From the NCBI GenBank assembly GCA_905214315.1, contig CAJMLN010000009.1, positions 1 through 49,566 of the forward strand: a stretch of 49,566 nucleotides of DNA, given 5' to 3'. Below the pieces are notes generated by a model. That model was not told the origin of the DNA. It saw only the letters and a list, made by a program, of their open reading frames with translations, and did no database searches. The DNA comes from an uncultured bacterium (GTDB lineage Bacteria; Bacillota; Clostridia; Christensenellales; QALW01). Numbering within the stretch: position 1 is the first letter of the stretch; the number at the start of each line of letters is the position of its first letter. The translations under genes were made by a program, and so were the position numbers. This document shows, one piece after another, positions 40,874 through 49,542 of this stretch.

Positions 40874-41934
40874 AAAAAGCGTATCTTGTACTGGGCGGCG
40901 GCCAGGTGTTTGAAGGCTTCAGCTTTGGCTTTGAGGGGGAAGCGCTGGGCGAGCTGGTATTTGCCACCGGTATGTGCGGATATCTGGAAACGCTTACCGA
41001 TCCCAGCTATTACGGGCAGATTGTGCTGCAGACCTTTCCCTTGATCGGCAACTACGGCGTGATGGAAGAGGATTTTGAGGGGATTCCCTGTGTCCGGGGA
41101 TATGTGGCGCGGGAATTTTGTGATTTTCCCTCTAATTTCAGAAGCGGTGGCACGCTTTCGGATTTTTTGAAAAAACATAAAATTCCTGCGGTCTGCGGCG
41201 TCGATACACGGGAGGTTACCCGCATTATCCGCGAATACGGCGTAGTAAACGCGCGTATCTGCTTCCAAAAATCCGAAAGCTTAGAGGAGATCAATGCTTA
41301 CCGCGTTTCCGGCGCAGTGAAAGCGGTAAGCCGAAAGGAAAAAGCGGTGTTCCCTGCGACGGACAGGGAACGCTTTTCAGTTGCACTGATCGATTACGGC
41401 GCAAAGCAAAATATTATTCGCAGCCTGCAGCAGCGCGGCTGTCGTGTCACTGTGTTTCCACATGATGTGAAGGCGGAGGAGCTTTTGGATTTTGACGGCG
41501 TTATGCTTTCCAACGGTCCTGGAGATCCGCAGGAGAATGCCTTTGAAATTCAGCAGCTCCGGCAGATTTTGGGCAAGCTGCCGGTGTTCGGCATTTGCCT
41601 GGGGCATCAGCTGCTGGCGCTGGCCTTTGGGGGAGATACGGTAAAGCTCAAGTATGGCCATCGGGGGGTAAACCAGCCGGTAAAAGAGGTAAACGGCACG
41701 CGTACCTATATCACCAGCCAGAACCACGGATATGCGGTTGTACCGCAAAAGCTCACCGGTAAGGGTGAGGTGAGCTTTGTGAACGCCAATGACGGCACCT
41801 GCGAGGGGATCGATTACCCGGCATATAACGCTTTTTCGGTGCAGTTCCATCCTGAAGCCTGTGCAGGGCCGAGAGATACCGCGTTTTTGTTTGATAAATT
41901 TATTTCGCTGATGGAGAAAAACAATGCCGATTGA
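40870..41934 (+). CDS. carA: Carbamoyl-phosphate synthase small (glutaminase) chain
   Basis: The 354-residue protein has the CarA N-terminal domain (LVLGGGQVFEGFSFG, GMCGYLETLTDPSYYGQ) and a class I glutamine amidotransferase domain with Cys243 in GICLGHQLLA and the His of QFHPEACAGP. It splits glutamine and passes ammonia to CarB. The ATG at 40870 overlaps the argF stop (ATGA); a GTG two codons earlier is possible. Confidence 0.93.
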   Translation: MKKAYLVLGGGQVFEGFSFGFEGEALGELVFATGMCGYLETLTDPSYYGQIVLQTFPLIGNYGVMEEDFEGIPCVRGYVAREFCDFPSNFRSGGTLSDFLKKHKIPAVCGVDTREVTRIIREYGVVNARICFQKSESLEEINAYRVSGAVKAVSRKEKAVFPATDRERFSVALIDYGAKQNIIRSLQQRGCRVTVFPHDVKAEELLDFDGVMLSNGPGDPQENAFEIQQLRQILGKLPVFGICLGHQLLALAFGGDTVKLKYGHRGVNQPVKEVNGTRTYITSQNHGYAVVPQKLTGKGEVSFVNANDGTCEGIDYPAYNAFSVQFHPEACAGPRDTAFLFDKFISLMEKNNAD

Positions 41935-44900
41935 TAAGAGTATAAAAAAGGTAATGGTAATAGGCTCCGGGCCTATCGTAATCGGGCAGGCGGCAGAATT
42001 TGATTACGCCGGCGCTCAGGCATGCCGCGTCCTGAAGGACGCGGGCATTAATGTAGTGCTGGTCAACTCTAACCCCGCCACAATTATGACCGACCGCGCT
42101 CTGGCGGATGAAATTTATTTGGAGCCTCTGACTGCACGTACCGTAAAGCGCATTATTCAAAAGGAAAAGCCCGATAGCCTTCTGGCGGGGCTTGGCGGTC
42201 AGACGGGACTTACGATTGCCATGCAGCTTTCCAAGGAGGGCTTTTTGCAAAAGCAGGGCGTCCGTCTGCTGGGTACCGACGCCGCGGCGATTGATAAAGC
42301 CGAGGACCGGCAGCTGTTTAAGGATACGATGGACGCTCTCGGCCAGCCGACGATTCCTTCCCAAACCGTAACTGATGTAGATGCCGCGCTTGCGGCGGCT
42401 GAAGCGATCGGCTATCCTGTGATTGTACGGCCTGCTTTTACCTTAGGCGGCGCCGGAGGAGGCGTAGCCTACAGCAGGGAGGAGCTGGCGGTGATTGCCC
42501 GCACGGGCTTGGATATGTCTCCTATTACGCAGATTTTAGTAGAAAAATTCATCTTCGGCTGGAAGGAGATCGAGTTTGAAACCATGCGCGACAGCGCCGG
42601 CAACTGTATTGCCGTATGCAGTATGGAGAATTTTGACCCCGTAGGCGTGCATACGGGCGACAGCATCGTGGCCGCGCCGGCGCTTACGCTTTCGGATAAA
42701 GAATATCAGATGCTGCGGACGGCTTCTTTGGATATTATTTCGGCGCTGGGCATTGTGGGCGGCTGCAACTGTCAGTTCGCCTTAAACCCCAATAGTTTTG
42801 AATACGCAGTCATTGAAGTCAACCCACGGGTATCGCGTTCTTCCGCTTTGGCAAGCAAGGCCACGGGTTATCCCATTGCCAAGGTTACGACAAAAATTGC
42901 TTTGGGTATGACGCTGGAGGAGATTAAAAACGATATCACCGGCAAAACCTGCGCCTGCTTTGAACCCGCGCTGGACTATGTAGTGGTAAAGTTGCCCAAA
43001 TGGCCGTTTGATAAATTTGTAAACGCCTCGCGCACGCTGGGTACGCAGATGAAGGCCACCGGCGAGGTGATGAGCATCGCCTCCTCCTTTGAAGCGGCGA
43101 TTATGAAGGCGGTACGCGGCGCCGAGATTTCCCAGGAAACGCTGAACCGCCCCTATACGGGGGAGGAGGATATCCTGACGCGGCTGAAACGAATTGACGA
43201 TCTGCGCCTTTTTACTGTGTTTGAAGCGTTAAAAAGCGGCGTGGATATCGATACCGTGTTTGAACTTACGCGCATTGACCGCTGGTTTTTGGCCAAACTG
43301 CTGCACTTGGCTGAGTTTGAAAAGCAAATCAGCGGCCGCGCCCTGACCCGGGAGGAATATAAGGAGGCCAAGCGCCTGGGCTATACCGATAAGGCGCTTA
43401 TGCAGCTGACGGGCCGAAAGCCGGCGTTTTGCATGGAGGCTTCCTATAAAATGGTGGATACCTGCGCCGCTGAATTTGACGCCGAAACCCCATATTTTTA
43501 CGCCTCCTATGACGCCTTCTGCGATTCCCGCCGGTTCCCCCGCAGCGGCAAGCCCGTGATTTTAGTATTGGGCTCCGGCCCCATCCGCATCGGACAGGGC
43601 ATTGAGTTCGACTATTCCTCCGTGCACTGCGTGCGGACGCTGAAGGAGCTGGGCTACGAGGTTGCCATTATCAACAATAACCCCGAAACCGTTTCCACCG
43701 ACTATGATACCGCCGACCGGCTTTATTTTGAGCCGCTGACCCCGGAGGACGTTATGAACGTGATCCGCGCGGAAAATCCGGTGGGCGTGGTGGTGGCTTT
43801 CGGCGGGCAGACGGCCATTAAGCTGACCGGATTTTTAGATGAAAGCGGAATTCCCATTCTCGGAACCTCCGCCGACGGTATTGATACCGCCGAGGACCGC
43901 GAACGGTTTGACGCGCTCCTGGAAAAATTCGATATCCGCCGGCCCAAGGGCAAGAGCGTGATGACGCTTTTGCAGGCGCTGGAGGCGGCAAACAGCCTGG
44001 GCTATCCGGTTCTGCTACGGCCTTCGTACGTAATCGGCGGACAGAACATGTCGATTGCGCACAACGACGCCGACGTAAAACGGTATATGGAAATTATTCT
44101 CTCCGGCGGCATTGAGAACCCGGTTCTGGTGGACAAATATATGGCCGGCACCGAGCTGGAGGTAGATGTGATCTCCGACGGGCAAAAGGTTCTGATCCCC
44201 GGCATTATGGAGCATGTGGAGCGTGCAGGCGTGCACAGCGGCGATTCCATTGCCGTGTATCCGCCCTACAATCTAAGCGATAAAATGCTGCAGAAGGTAG
44301 TGGAATGTTCTCAAAAACTGGCGCTATCCTTAGGGACCAGGGGATTGGTAAACATCCAGTATTTAATTTATGAAAACGAGTTATATGTTATCGAGGTCAA
44401 TCCCCGTGCGTCGCGCACGGTGCCCTATATCAGCAAGGTGACCGGCGTTCCCATGGTGGAGCTGGCCTCCCGCGTAATGACGGGGCAGGCGCTGGAGGAT
44501 CTGGGCTACGGGGAAGGCCTGTACCGCACGCCGCCGTATTTTGCGGTAAAGGTGCCGGTATTCTCCTTTGAAAAGCTGCAGGACGTCAACTCCGTGCTCG
44601 GACCGGAGATGAAATCCACCGGCGAGGTTCTGGGAATCGGCAAAACAACGGCGGAGGCGCTGTTTAAAGGCCTGACCGCTGCGGGCTTCCAAATGCCGGC
44701 CGGCGGGGAGGAGACGGGCGTATTTATCAGCGTTGACGAGCATGACTATCTTGACGCGGTTTCCGTTGCGAAAAAGCTGGACGATCTGGGAATGCGCATC
44801 TATGCCACCCCCGGTACGGCTGCGGCGATTCGTCCGCTGGGCATTGATGTTATTACGCTCAAAGGCATGGATTGCCATGAGGATAAATTCCGGCTGATGG

Positions 44901-45952
44901 AGGAGGGGAAGATCCGCTATATTATCTATACCGGCGCGCTGTATGATGCTACCATGGGCGATTATATGGCCCTGCACCGGCGGGCGCTGCAGCTTTCTGT
45001 TGCCTGCCTTACCTCCCTGGATACCGCAAACGCATTGGCGGATATTATCGCCAGCCGATTCAATGAGGAAAATACCGAGCTGGTGGATATCAATCATATG
45101 CGCAGCCAAAGAAGCCGCTATGCATTTGCAAAAATGGAAAGTGCGGGGGACGATTATATTTTCTTTGATAACCGCGACGGCCGTATTACGTGCCCGGAAT
45201 CCCTGTGCGTTTCCCTGTGCAGCCGTCACTACGGCATCGGCGGCGACGGTATTGTGCTGATTGAGGAATCCTCTTCTGCCGATGCCAAAATGCGTATTTT
45301 CAATTTGGACGGCTCCGAGGGAAAGATGGCCGGAAATGCAATCCGCTGTGTGGCCAAACTGCTGTTTGACAGGAACATTGTAAAAAAAGAGCATATGAAG
45401 ATAGAAACCGCCAGCGGAATAAAGGAAGTTACGGTATTTGTGGCAAATAATCTTGTAACCTCCGCTGCGGTGAATATGGGGGCGGCCGGTTTTGCTGTCA
45501 GAGATCTGCCGGCGCTGCTGCCCTGTGAGGAGGCGGTTGATTATCCCGTTCAGATTGCCGGCCGGGATTATCGGATTACCTGCGTTTCCATGGGAAATCC
45601 TCACTGTGTGGTATTTTGCGACCGGTTGGACATTCTGGATATCAACGCGCTGGGTCCCCGGTTTGAAAACGCACCGATCTTTCCGGAGCGCGTCAATACG
45701 GAATTTGTGCGCGTGGTGAATGCGACTACGCTGAAAATCCGGGTGTTTGAACGAGGAAACGGCGAAACCTATGCCTGCGGCACGGGCGCCTGTGCCGCGG
45801 TGGCGGCTGCGGTAAAAAACGGTTATTGCAAAAAAGACGAGGATATTACCGTAAAGGTCAAGGGCGGGGAATTGATTGTGCATTATACGGATGAAACCGT
45901 ATATTTGACCGGCAGTGCGCACCTGGTGTTTGAAGGCAGCTTTGAATATTAA
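41924..45952 (+). CDS. carB: Carbamoyl-phosphate synthase large chain fused to diaminopimelate epimerase
   Basis: One 1342-residue frame holds two enzymes. Residues 1 to about 1060 are a full CarB: two ATP-grasp halves (VIGSGPIVIGQAAEFDYAG, LVNSNPATIMTD and LGSGPIRIGQGIEFDYSS, IINNNPETVSTD) and the C-terminal regulatory MGS domain. Residues ~1066-1342 are a full DapF: FAKMESAGDDYIFFD, HYGIGGDG, Cys1142 in GNAIRCVAKL, MGNPHCV and Cys1285 in CGTGACAAV, so both catalytic cysteines are present. CarB makes carbamoyl phosphate for arginine and pyrimidines; DapF makes meso-diaminopimelate. An internal ATG (45098, residue 1059) might start DapF alone. Overlaps carA by 11 bases. Confidence 0.93.
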   Translation: MPIDKSIKKVMVIGSGPIVIGQAAEFDYAGAQACRVLKDAGINVVLVNSNPATIMTDRALADEIYLEPLTARTVKRIIQKEKPDSLLAGLGGQTGLTIAMQLSKEGFLQKQGVRLLGTDAAAIDKAEDRQLFKDTMDALGQPTIPSQTVTDVDAALAAAEAIGYPVIVRPAFTLGGAGGGVAYSREELAVIARTGLDMSPITQILVEKFIFGWKEIEFETMRDSAGNCIAVCSMENFDPVGVHTGDSIVAAPALTLSDKEYQMLRTASLDIISALGIVGGCNCQFALNPNSFEYAVIEVNPRVSRSSALASKATGYPIAKVTTKIALGMTLEEIKNDITGKTCACFEPALDYVVVKLPKWPFDKFVNASRTLGTQMKATGEVMSIASSFEAAIMKAVRGAEISQETLNRPYTGEEDILTRLKRIDDLRLFTVFEALKSGVDIDTVFELTRIDRWFLAKLLHLAEFEKQISGRALTREEYKEAKRLGYTDKALMQLTGRKPAFCMEASYKMVDTCAAEFDAETPYFYASYDAFCDSRRFPRSGKPVILVLGSGPIRIGQGIEFDYSSVHCVRTLKELGYEVAIINNNPETVSTDYDTADRLYFEPLTPEDVMNVIRAENPVGVVVAFGGQTAIKLTGFLDESGIPILGTSADGIDTAEDRERFDALLEKFDIRRPKGKSVMTLLQALEAANSLGYPVLLRPSYVIGGQNMSIAHNDADVKRYMEIILSGGIENPVLVDKYMAGTELEVDVISDGQKVLIPGIMEHVERAGVHSGDSIAVYPPYNLSDKMLQKVVECSQKLALSLGTRGLVNIQYLIYENELYVIEVNPRASRTVPYISKVTGVPMVELASRVMTGQALEDLGYGEGLYRTPPYFAVKVPVFSFEKLQDVNSVLGPEMKSTGEVLGIGKTTAEALFKGLTAAGFQMPAGGEETGVFISVDEHDYLDAVSVAKKLDDLGMRIYATPGTAAAIRPLGIDVITLKGMDCHEDKFRLMEEGKIRYIIYTGALYDATMGDYMALHRRALQLSVACLTSLDTANALADIIASRFNEENTELVDINHMRSQRSRYAFAKMESAGDDYIFFDNRDGRITCPESLCVSLCSRHYGIGGDGIVLIEESSSADAKMRIFNLDGSEGKMAGNAIRCVAKLLFDRNIVKKEHMKIETASGIKEVTVFVANNLVTSAAVNMGAAGFAVRDLPALLPCEEAVDYPVQIAGRDYRITCVSMGNPHCVVFCDRLDILDINALGPRFENAPIFPERVNTEFVRVVNATTLKIRVFERGNGETYACGTGACAAVAAAVKNGYCKKDEDITVKVKGGELIVHYTDETVYLTGSAHLVFEGSFEY

Positions 45953-45956
45953 AAGG

Positions 45957-45987
45957 AAACGTCCGCTTTTTTAAAGTGGACGTTTTT
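45957..45987 (+). terminator. Terminator of the arginine operon
   Basis: AAACGTCCGC (45957-45966) pairs with GTGGACGTTT (45976-45985; one wobble), followed by T. Confidence 0.85.
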
Positions 45988-46012
45988 TTGTGACGGCGGG
46001 GCGCAAAAAAGC

Positions 46013-46042
46013 GGGAAAAAAATCCCGCCCCTGCGGCGGGAT
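46013..46042 (-). terminator. Terminator of pduL
   Basis: ATCCCGCC (46022-46029) pairs with GGCGGGAT (46035-46042). On the minus strand a T run follows. Confidence 0.8.
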
Positions 46043-46046
46043 GCGG

Positions 46047-46613
46047 TTATTTTACGATAGAACCTTCCTTTACGCCGAAGGCCGCGTTACTTTCATCCGT
46101 ATCAATGTGCATGGCAAGGGCGAACTTTTCGCTTACACGGACTACCACATCTTCAAAAATGCAGGAGCGTACGGCACTTTCCGCTTTTACGGAAACAATC
46201 TGCTTGTCCGCAACGCCGAAGGTCTCGGCGTCGGCAGGCGTCATATGAATATGGCGCTTGGCGACGATAACGCCCTGGGAAATTTCAATTTCGCCGCAGG
46301 GCCCTACAATGCGGCAGCCCGGCGTACCGGCGATATCGCCCGATTCCCGGATATCAATACCCAGACCGATGGAGCGGGCGTCGGTAGCGGAAAGCTCTAC
46401 CTGGGTGGCAGAACGGACGGGACCTAAAATACTGACGCCAGCCAGCTCTTTTTTGGGGCCGACGATCGTTACCCGTTCCTCACAGGCAAACTGACCCGGC
46501 TGGGAAAGATCTTTTTTGGGAGTAAGGGCATGACCCTCTCCGAATAAAACTGCAAGATGCTCTTCCGTTACATGGATGTGGCGTGCAGAGGTTTCGATGA
46601 TAAATTTGTTCAT
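46047..46613 (-). CDS. pduL: Phosphate propanoyltransferase (PduL family)
   Basis: The 188-residue protein has the twin metal-binding HxH sites of the family, SARHIHVT near the start and AKRHIHMT in the middle, each in a beta-barrel repeat. PduL enzymes swap CoA and phosphate on acetyl or propanoyl groups, an alternative to Pta. No microcompartment shell gene lies nearby and no encapsulation peptide is seen, so it probably serves acetate or propionate metabolism in the cytosol. The ATG at 46613 follows AAAGGAAATAAGAAA; an earlier in-frame ATG lacks a ribosome site. Confidence 0.9.
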   Translation of the reverse strand: MNKFIIETSARHIHVTEEHLAVLFGEGHALTPKKDLSQPGQFACEERVTIVGPKKELAGVSILGPVRSATQVELSATDARSIGLGIDIRESGDIAGTPGCRIVGPCGEIEISQGVIVAKRHIHMTPADAETFGVADKQIVSVKAESAVRSCIFEDVVVRVSEKFALAMHIDTDESNAAFGVKEGSIVK

Positions 46614-46679
46614 TTTCTTATTTCCTTTCCGTATCATAATTTTATTCTATAACAAAAGCAATATTTTGGCAATGGATTT

Positions 46680-47540
46680 TTAGGCCCCGGGAAGCATCGT
46701 AAAGATGAAGCAGCCGGTATTATCCGGAGAAACTGTGAGGGAACGAATATGCTCGGGCAGCTGAAAGCGGTCGCCTCTTTGGCGGGAAATCCAGTATCCG
46801 CAGGAGGCATAGAGGACGTTTTCCTCCATCTGCAGAATGTATTCCTCCAGCGTAAGGCGGTTTTTATACATGATTTCCGCGTGCGGCTGTCCGGTATACC
46901 GGATATGCCAAGGCTCATAGCCGATGCCGGTGACGGCCGTTTTATCAAAGGGATACCGCATAATAAAGCCATAGCGCCAGCCCTCCAGGTTCACAAAACG
47001 CCCGGCGTCGGTTTTAGGAAAGGCGCTGCCTGCAAAGTAGGGGACGTATACATCCAGAGCCAAACCAGCCTGATGCTCGCTGGCTCCCGGGCGGGCAACA
47101 AAGCCCTCTATGCCCTCGGTATCCTTCTGTTCTTCCTCCGTGCGGAAGGAGCTTTTGATCAGCAGCTTTTTTTTATATTTCTGCAGGATATCCGCGGAAA
47201 GCTGTGCGTAGGATGAAATGGCGCAGGCATTCATGATAACCCCTGTATCTTTGTATTCTGCAATTGCCGGAGTGAAATCGTCAGGCAGGAGAAAGTCTTC
47301 GTTAATCAGCATCAGCGCCTGATTGAAGGTACAATTTTCTGCCTGGCAAAGCTGTGCAAGCGAATATTCCCGCAGGGGAAGCTCAACGGATTCAAACACA
47401 GCCTTTTTCCGTTTTACCGTAGTCTGGACCAGAACCAGATCGATGTCCGGATGCAGCCGTAAAACCAGAAGCACCGCGGAAGAGAGCGTCACCAGCACGG
47501 TAAGCAATATGGCTGTAATGCGTAAAAGCTTTAGCTTCAA
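46680..47540 (-). CDS. VanY-type D-Ala-D-Ala carboxypeptidase (M15B)
   Basis: The 286-residue protein has an N-terminal membrane helix (about 8-29), a spacer and an M15 zinc peptidase domain at about 115-245. The metal and catalytic motifs are SEHQAGLALDVYVP and YEPWHIRY. It trims D-alanine from peptidoglycan stems outside the membrane. The start is doubtful: TTG at 47540 has no ribosome site, while AAAGGAG at 47577-47571 would fit an in-frame CTG at 47561, adding seven residues. The function call does not depend on this. Confidence 0.85.
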   Translation of the reverse strand: MKLKLLRITAILLTVLVTLSSAVLLVLRLHPDIDLVLVQTTVKRKKAVFESVELPLREYSLAQLCQAENCTFNQALMLINEDFLLPDDFTPAIAEYKDTGVIMNACAISSYAQLSADILQKYKKKLLIKSSFRTEEEQKDTEGIEGFVARPGASEHQAGLALDVYVPYFAGSAFPKTDAGRFVNLEGWRYGFIMRYPFDKTAVTGIGYEPWHIRYTGQPHAEIMYKNRLTLEEYILQMEENVLYASCGYWISRQRGDRFQLPEHIRSLTVSPDNTGCFIFTMLPGA

Positions 47541-47714
47541 GTTCTTTTGCTGAAGAAACAGGCTCCAGCTCTCCTTTCTGGTGATTTTTTTCGCTTTAAG
47601 TAAAAAGCGGATATTTTCATTTTACTACACAAGCCGGATTTGAGCAACCGGATTTTTGCTCTGGAACCGCTGCGGTGTTTTTCGTAAAAAACGGCGGACT
47701 GCGGTTTATCTTCC

Positions 47715-47743
47715 TTTTCAAAGGAAAAGAATTATGATACAAT
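47715..47743 (+). promoter_or_regulatory. Probable promoter of the SDR-kinase pair
   Basis: TTTTCA (47715-47720), 17-base spacer, TACAAT (47738-47743), with GGAGGG and ATG at 47772 downstream. Confidence 0.6.
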
Positions 47744-47771
47744 AAAGGCAATCAAGCAGGAGGGATGACGA

Positions 47772-48548
47772 ATGATAGGAATTGTAACCGGTGCATCTTC
47801 GGGAATGGGCAGGGAATTTGTGCTTGCCCTGGCAAAAAACGAAGGGTTGGAGGAAATATGGGTGATCGCGCGCCGTACGCAGCGTTTGGAAGAATTGCAA
47901 AAGGAGCTTTCCCTGCCGCTGCGGGTTATTTCCGCTGATCTGACCCGGGAAGAGAGTCTAAAAGAGTATGCGCTGCTGCTCAGGAGTGAAAAGCCGGAGG
48001 TAAAAATTCTGGTCAATTGCGCCGGGTACGGTAAGTTCGGACACACGGATGTCATTCCGCCGGAGGAGAGCCAGGGAATGATTGATTTAAACTGCAGCGC
48101 ACTGGTAAATGTGACCCAGTGCACTCTGCCGTATATGGCAAGGGGCGGGCATATTGTGCAGTTGGGGTCGCTTTCGGCTTTTCAGCCGGTGCCGTATTTA
48201 ACCGTATACGCGGCAACCAAGGCCTTTGTGCTCAGCTATTCCCGGGGTTTGAATGCCGAGCTTAGGGGCCGGGGCGTACATGTTATGGCCGTTTGTCCCG
48301 GGTGGGTGGAAACGGAATTTTTCAGCCGCGCGGAAACCACCGACGACAAGGCTGTTACGTATTTTAATAAAATTTATAAGGCCTCCGATGTGGTGGCAAC
48401 GGCAATCAGGGATATGCACAGGGGAAAGCAGGTTTCCGTTCACGGCTTCCGTATCCGGTGTCAGGTGCTGCTGGTAAAGCTGCTGCCGCATAGCCTGGTG
48501 ATGAAAATCTGGCTCAGGCAGCAGGGGCATGCGGGAAATGAAAAATAA
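47772..48548 (+). CDS. Short-chain dehydrogenase/reductase
   Basis: The 258-residue SDR has the NAD(P) glycine motif TGASSGMG, NCAGYG, catalytic Ser in QLGSLSAF, Tyr/Lys in YAATKAF and PGWVETEF. Arg residues after the first strand (VIARRTQRLEEL) favour NADP. The C-terminus has an added basic/hydrophobic stretch, possibly membrane-associated. Substrate unknown. It overlaps the kinase gene by 20 bases. Confidence 0.88.
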   Translation: MIGIVTGASSGMGREFVLALAKNEGLEEIWVIARRTQRLEELQKELSLPLRVISADLTREESLKEYALLLRSEKPEVKILVNCAGYGKFGHTDVIPPEESQGMIDLNCSALVNVTQCTLPYMARGGHIVQLGSLSAFQPVPYLTVYAATKAFVLSYSRGLNAELRGRGVHVMAVCPGWVETEFFSRAETTDDKAVTYFNKIYKASDVVATAIRDMHRGKQVSVHGFRIRCQVLLVKLLPHSLVMKIWLRQQGHAGNEK

Positions 48549-49332
48549 AATGGGTCTGCCGCCGGAGATTGCGCGGCAGCTGCAAAATAAAGAATATACG
48601 GCGGATACTGTGGGAAAATCGGGCGCGGAGGTTCTTTTGTATGAGCATGCCGTGCTGAAAATCGAGGATTGTACCCAAGAGAGCAAACGGGAACGGGATA
48701 TGCTGTGCTGGCTTTCTCAAAAACTTCCGGTGCCGCGCGTGCTGGCCTGGGCCGAGGAAGAGGGAAAAAGCTATCTGCTTATGAGCCGTTTGCAGGGGAA
48801 AATGGCCTGCAGTCCAGAATATTTGCAGGAGCCGGAAAGATTAACGCGGCTGCTGGCGGAAGCACTTCAGCTGCTGTGGAGCGTGCCCGTCGGGGGATGC
48901 CCGTACGTGAATACCGCCGAAGAAAAGCTGGCGCTGGCTGAACAGCGTGTGAAAACAGGTCTGTGCGATACGCAGGATACGGAACCGGGGACTTACGGAG
49001 CGGACGGCTTTTCGGGACCGGAGGAACTGCTGACATGGCTGAAAGCGCATAAGCCCCGCGAAAAGCTGGTGCTGTCGCACGGAGATTTTTGTCTGCCGAA
49101 TCTCTTTTTTTCAGGGGATCGTCTGGAGGGCTTTCTTGACGTCGGGCGCAGCGGTCTGGCGGATCCGTATCAGGATATTGCGCTCTGCTGGCGCAGCCTG
49201 CGGGATAATGCGGCCGGGCGCTGGGGCGGATCGGTGTATCCTTTTGATGAAACGCTTTTGTTTTCCGTTCTGCATATAAGACCGGATTTTGAAAAGCTGC
49301 GGTATTATATCCTGCTGGATGAGCTCTTTTAA
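48529..49332 (+). CDS. Aminoglycoside phosphotransferase (APH(3')-like) family protein
   Basis: The 267-residue kinase has the ATP Lys in AVLKIED, catalytic HGDFCLPNLFF (Asp, Asn) and metal-binding DVGRSGLADPYQDIALCWRS, a close match to APH(3') enzymes. Those phosphorylate the 3'-OH of kanamycin/neomycin-class drugs with ATP. Overall divergence and position inside a chromosomal operon leave it open whether it confers resistance or has another small-molecule substrate. The first ATG (48529) has a poor ribosome site; ATG at 48538 or 48550 could be used. Confidence 0.8.
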   Translation: MREMKNKMGLPPEIARQLQNKEYTADTVGKSGAEVLLYEHAVLKIEDCTQESKRERDMLCWLSQKLPVPRVLAWAEEEGKSYLLMSRLQGKMACSPEYLQEPERLTRLLAEALQLLWSVPVGGCPYVNTAEEKLALAEQRVKTGLCDTQDTEPGTYGADGFSGPEELLTWLKAHKPREKLVLSHGDFCLPNLFFSGDRLEGFLDVGRSGLADPYQDIALCWRSLRDNAAGRWGGSVYPFDETLLFSVLHIRPDFEKLRYYILLDELF

Positions 49333-49510
49333 AGCGCTTGTTTCGCTGAGAAAAGGCCGTGCACAGAGCCGTATACTTTGTTCGGGAGGCTGCATTTTCT
49401 TTTTTTCCCGTCGTCTGTGAGCGCCGCGTTTCAAAGCATCTGTATCTGTTACGGATGAATGCAGCCTCGGCTTGCGGCTTCATACATCGTTTTATTGCTG
49501 AAATACATAA
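49333..49510. other. Intergenic region after the APH-like gene
   Basis: No gene or RNA was recognised before the palindrome at 49511. Confidence 0.4.
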
Positions 49511-49542
49511 AAAAACAGCGGAAATGCATTTCCGCTGTTTTT
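49511..49542. terminator. Bidirectional terminator, perfect palindrome
   Basis: Two perfect 16-base arms meet at TGCA (arm start AAAAACAGCGG), giving a hairpin with A and T runs for both strands. It probably separates the APH-like gene from a convergent gene outside the window. Confidence 0.85.

Noticed and set aside
44381..45922. 513-codon open frame on the minus strand
   Set aside because: It lies wholly opposite the carB-dapF fusion, has no ribosome site and a composition typical of an antisense shadow.
48779..49483. Minus-strand frame of 234 codons at the right end
   Set aside because: It is opposite the APH-like gene, without a ribosome site, and Arg/Pro-rich as shadows usually are.
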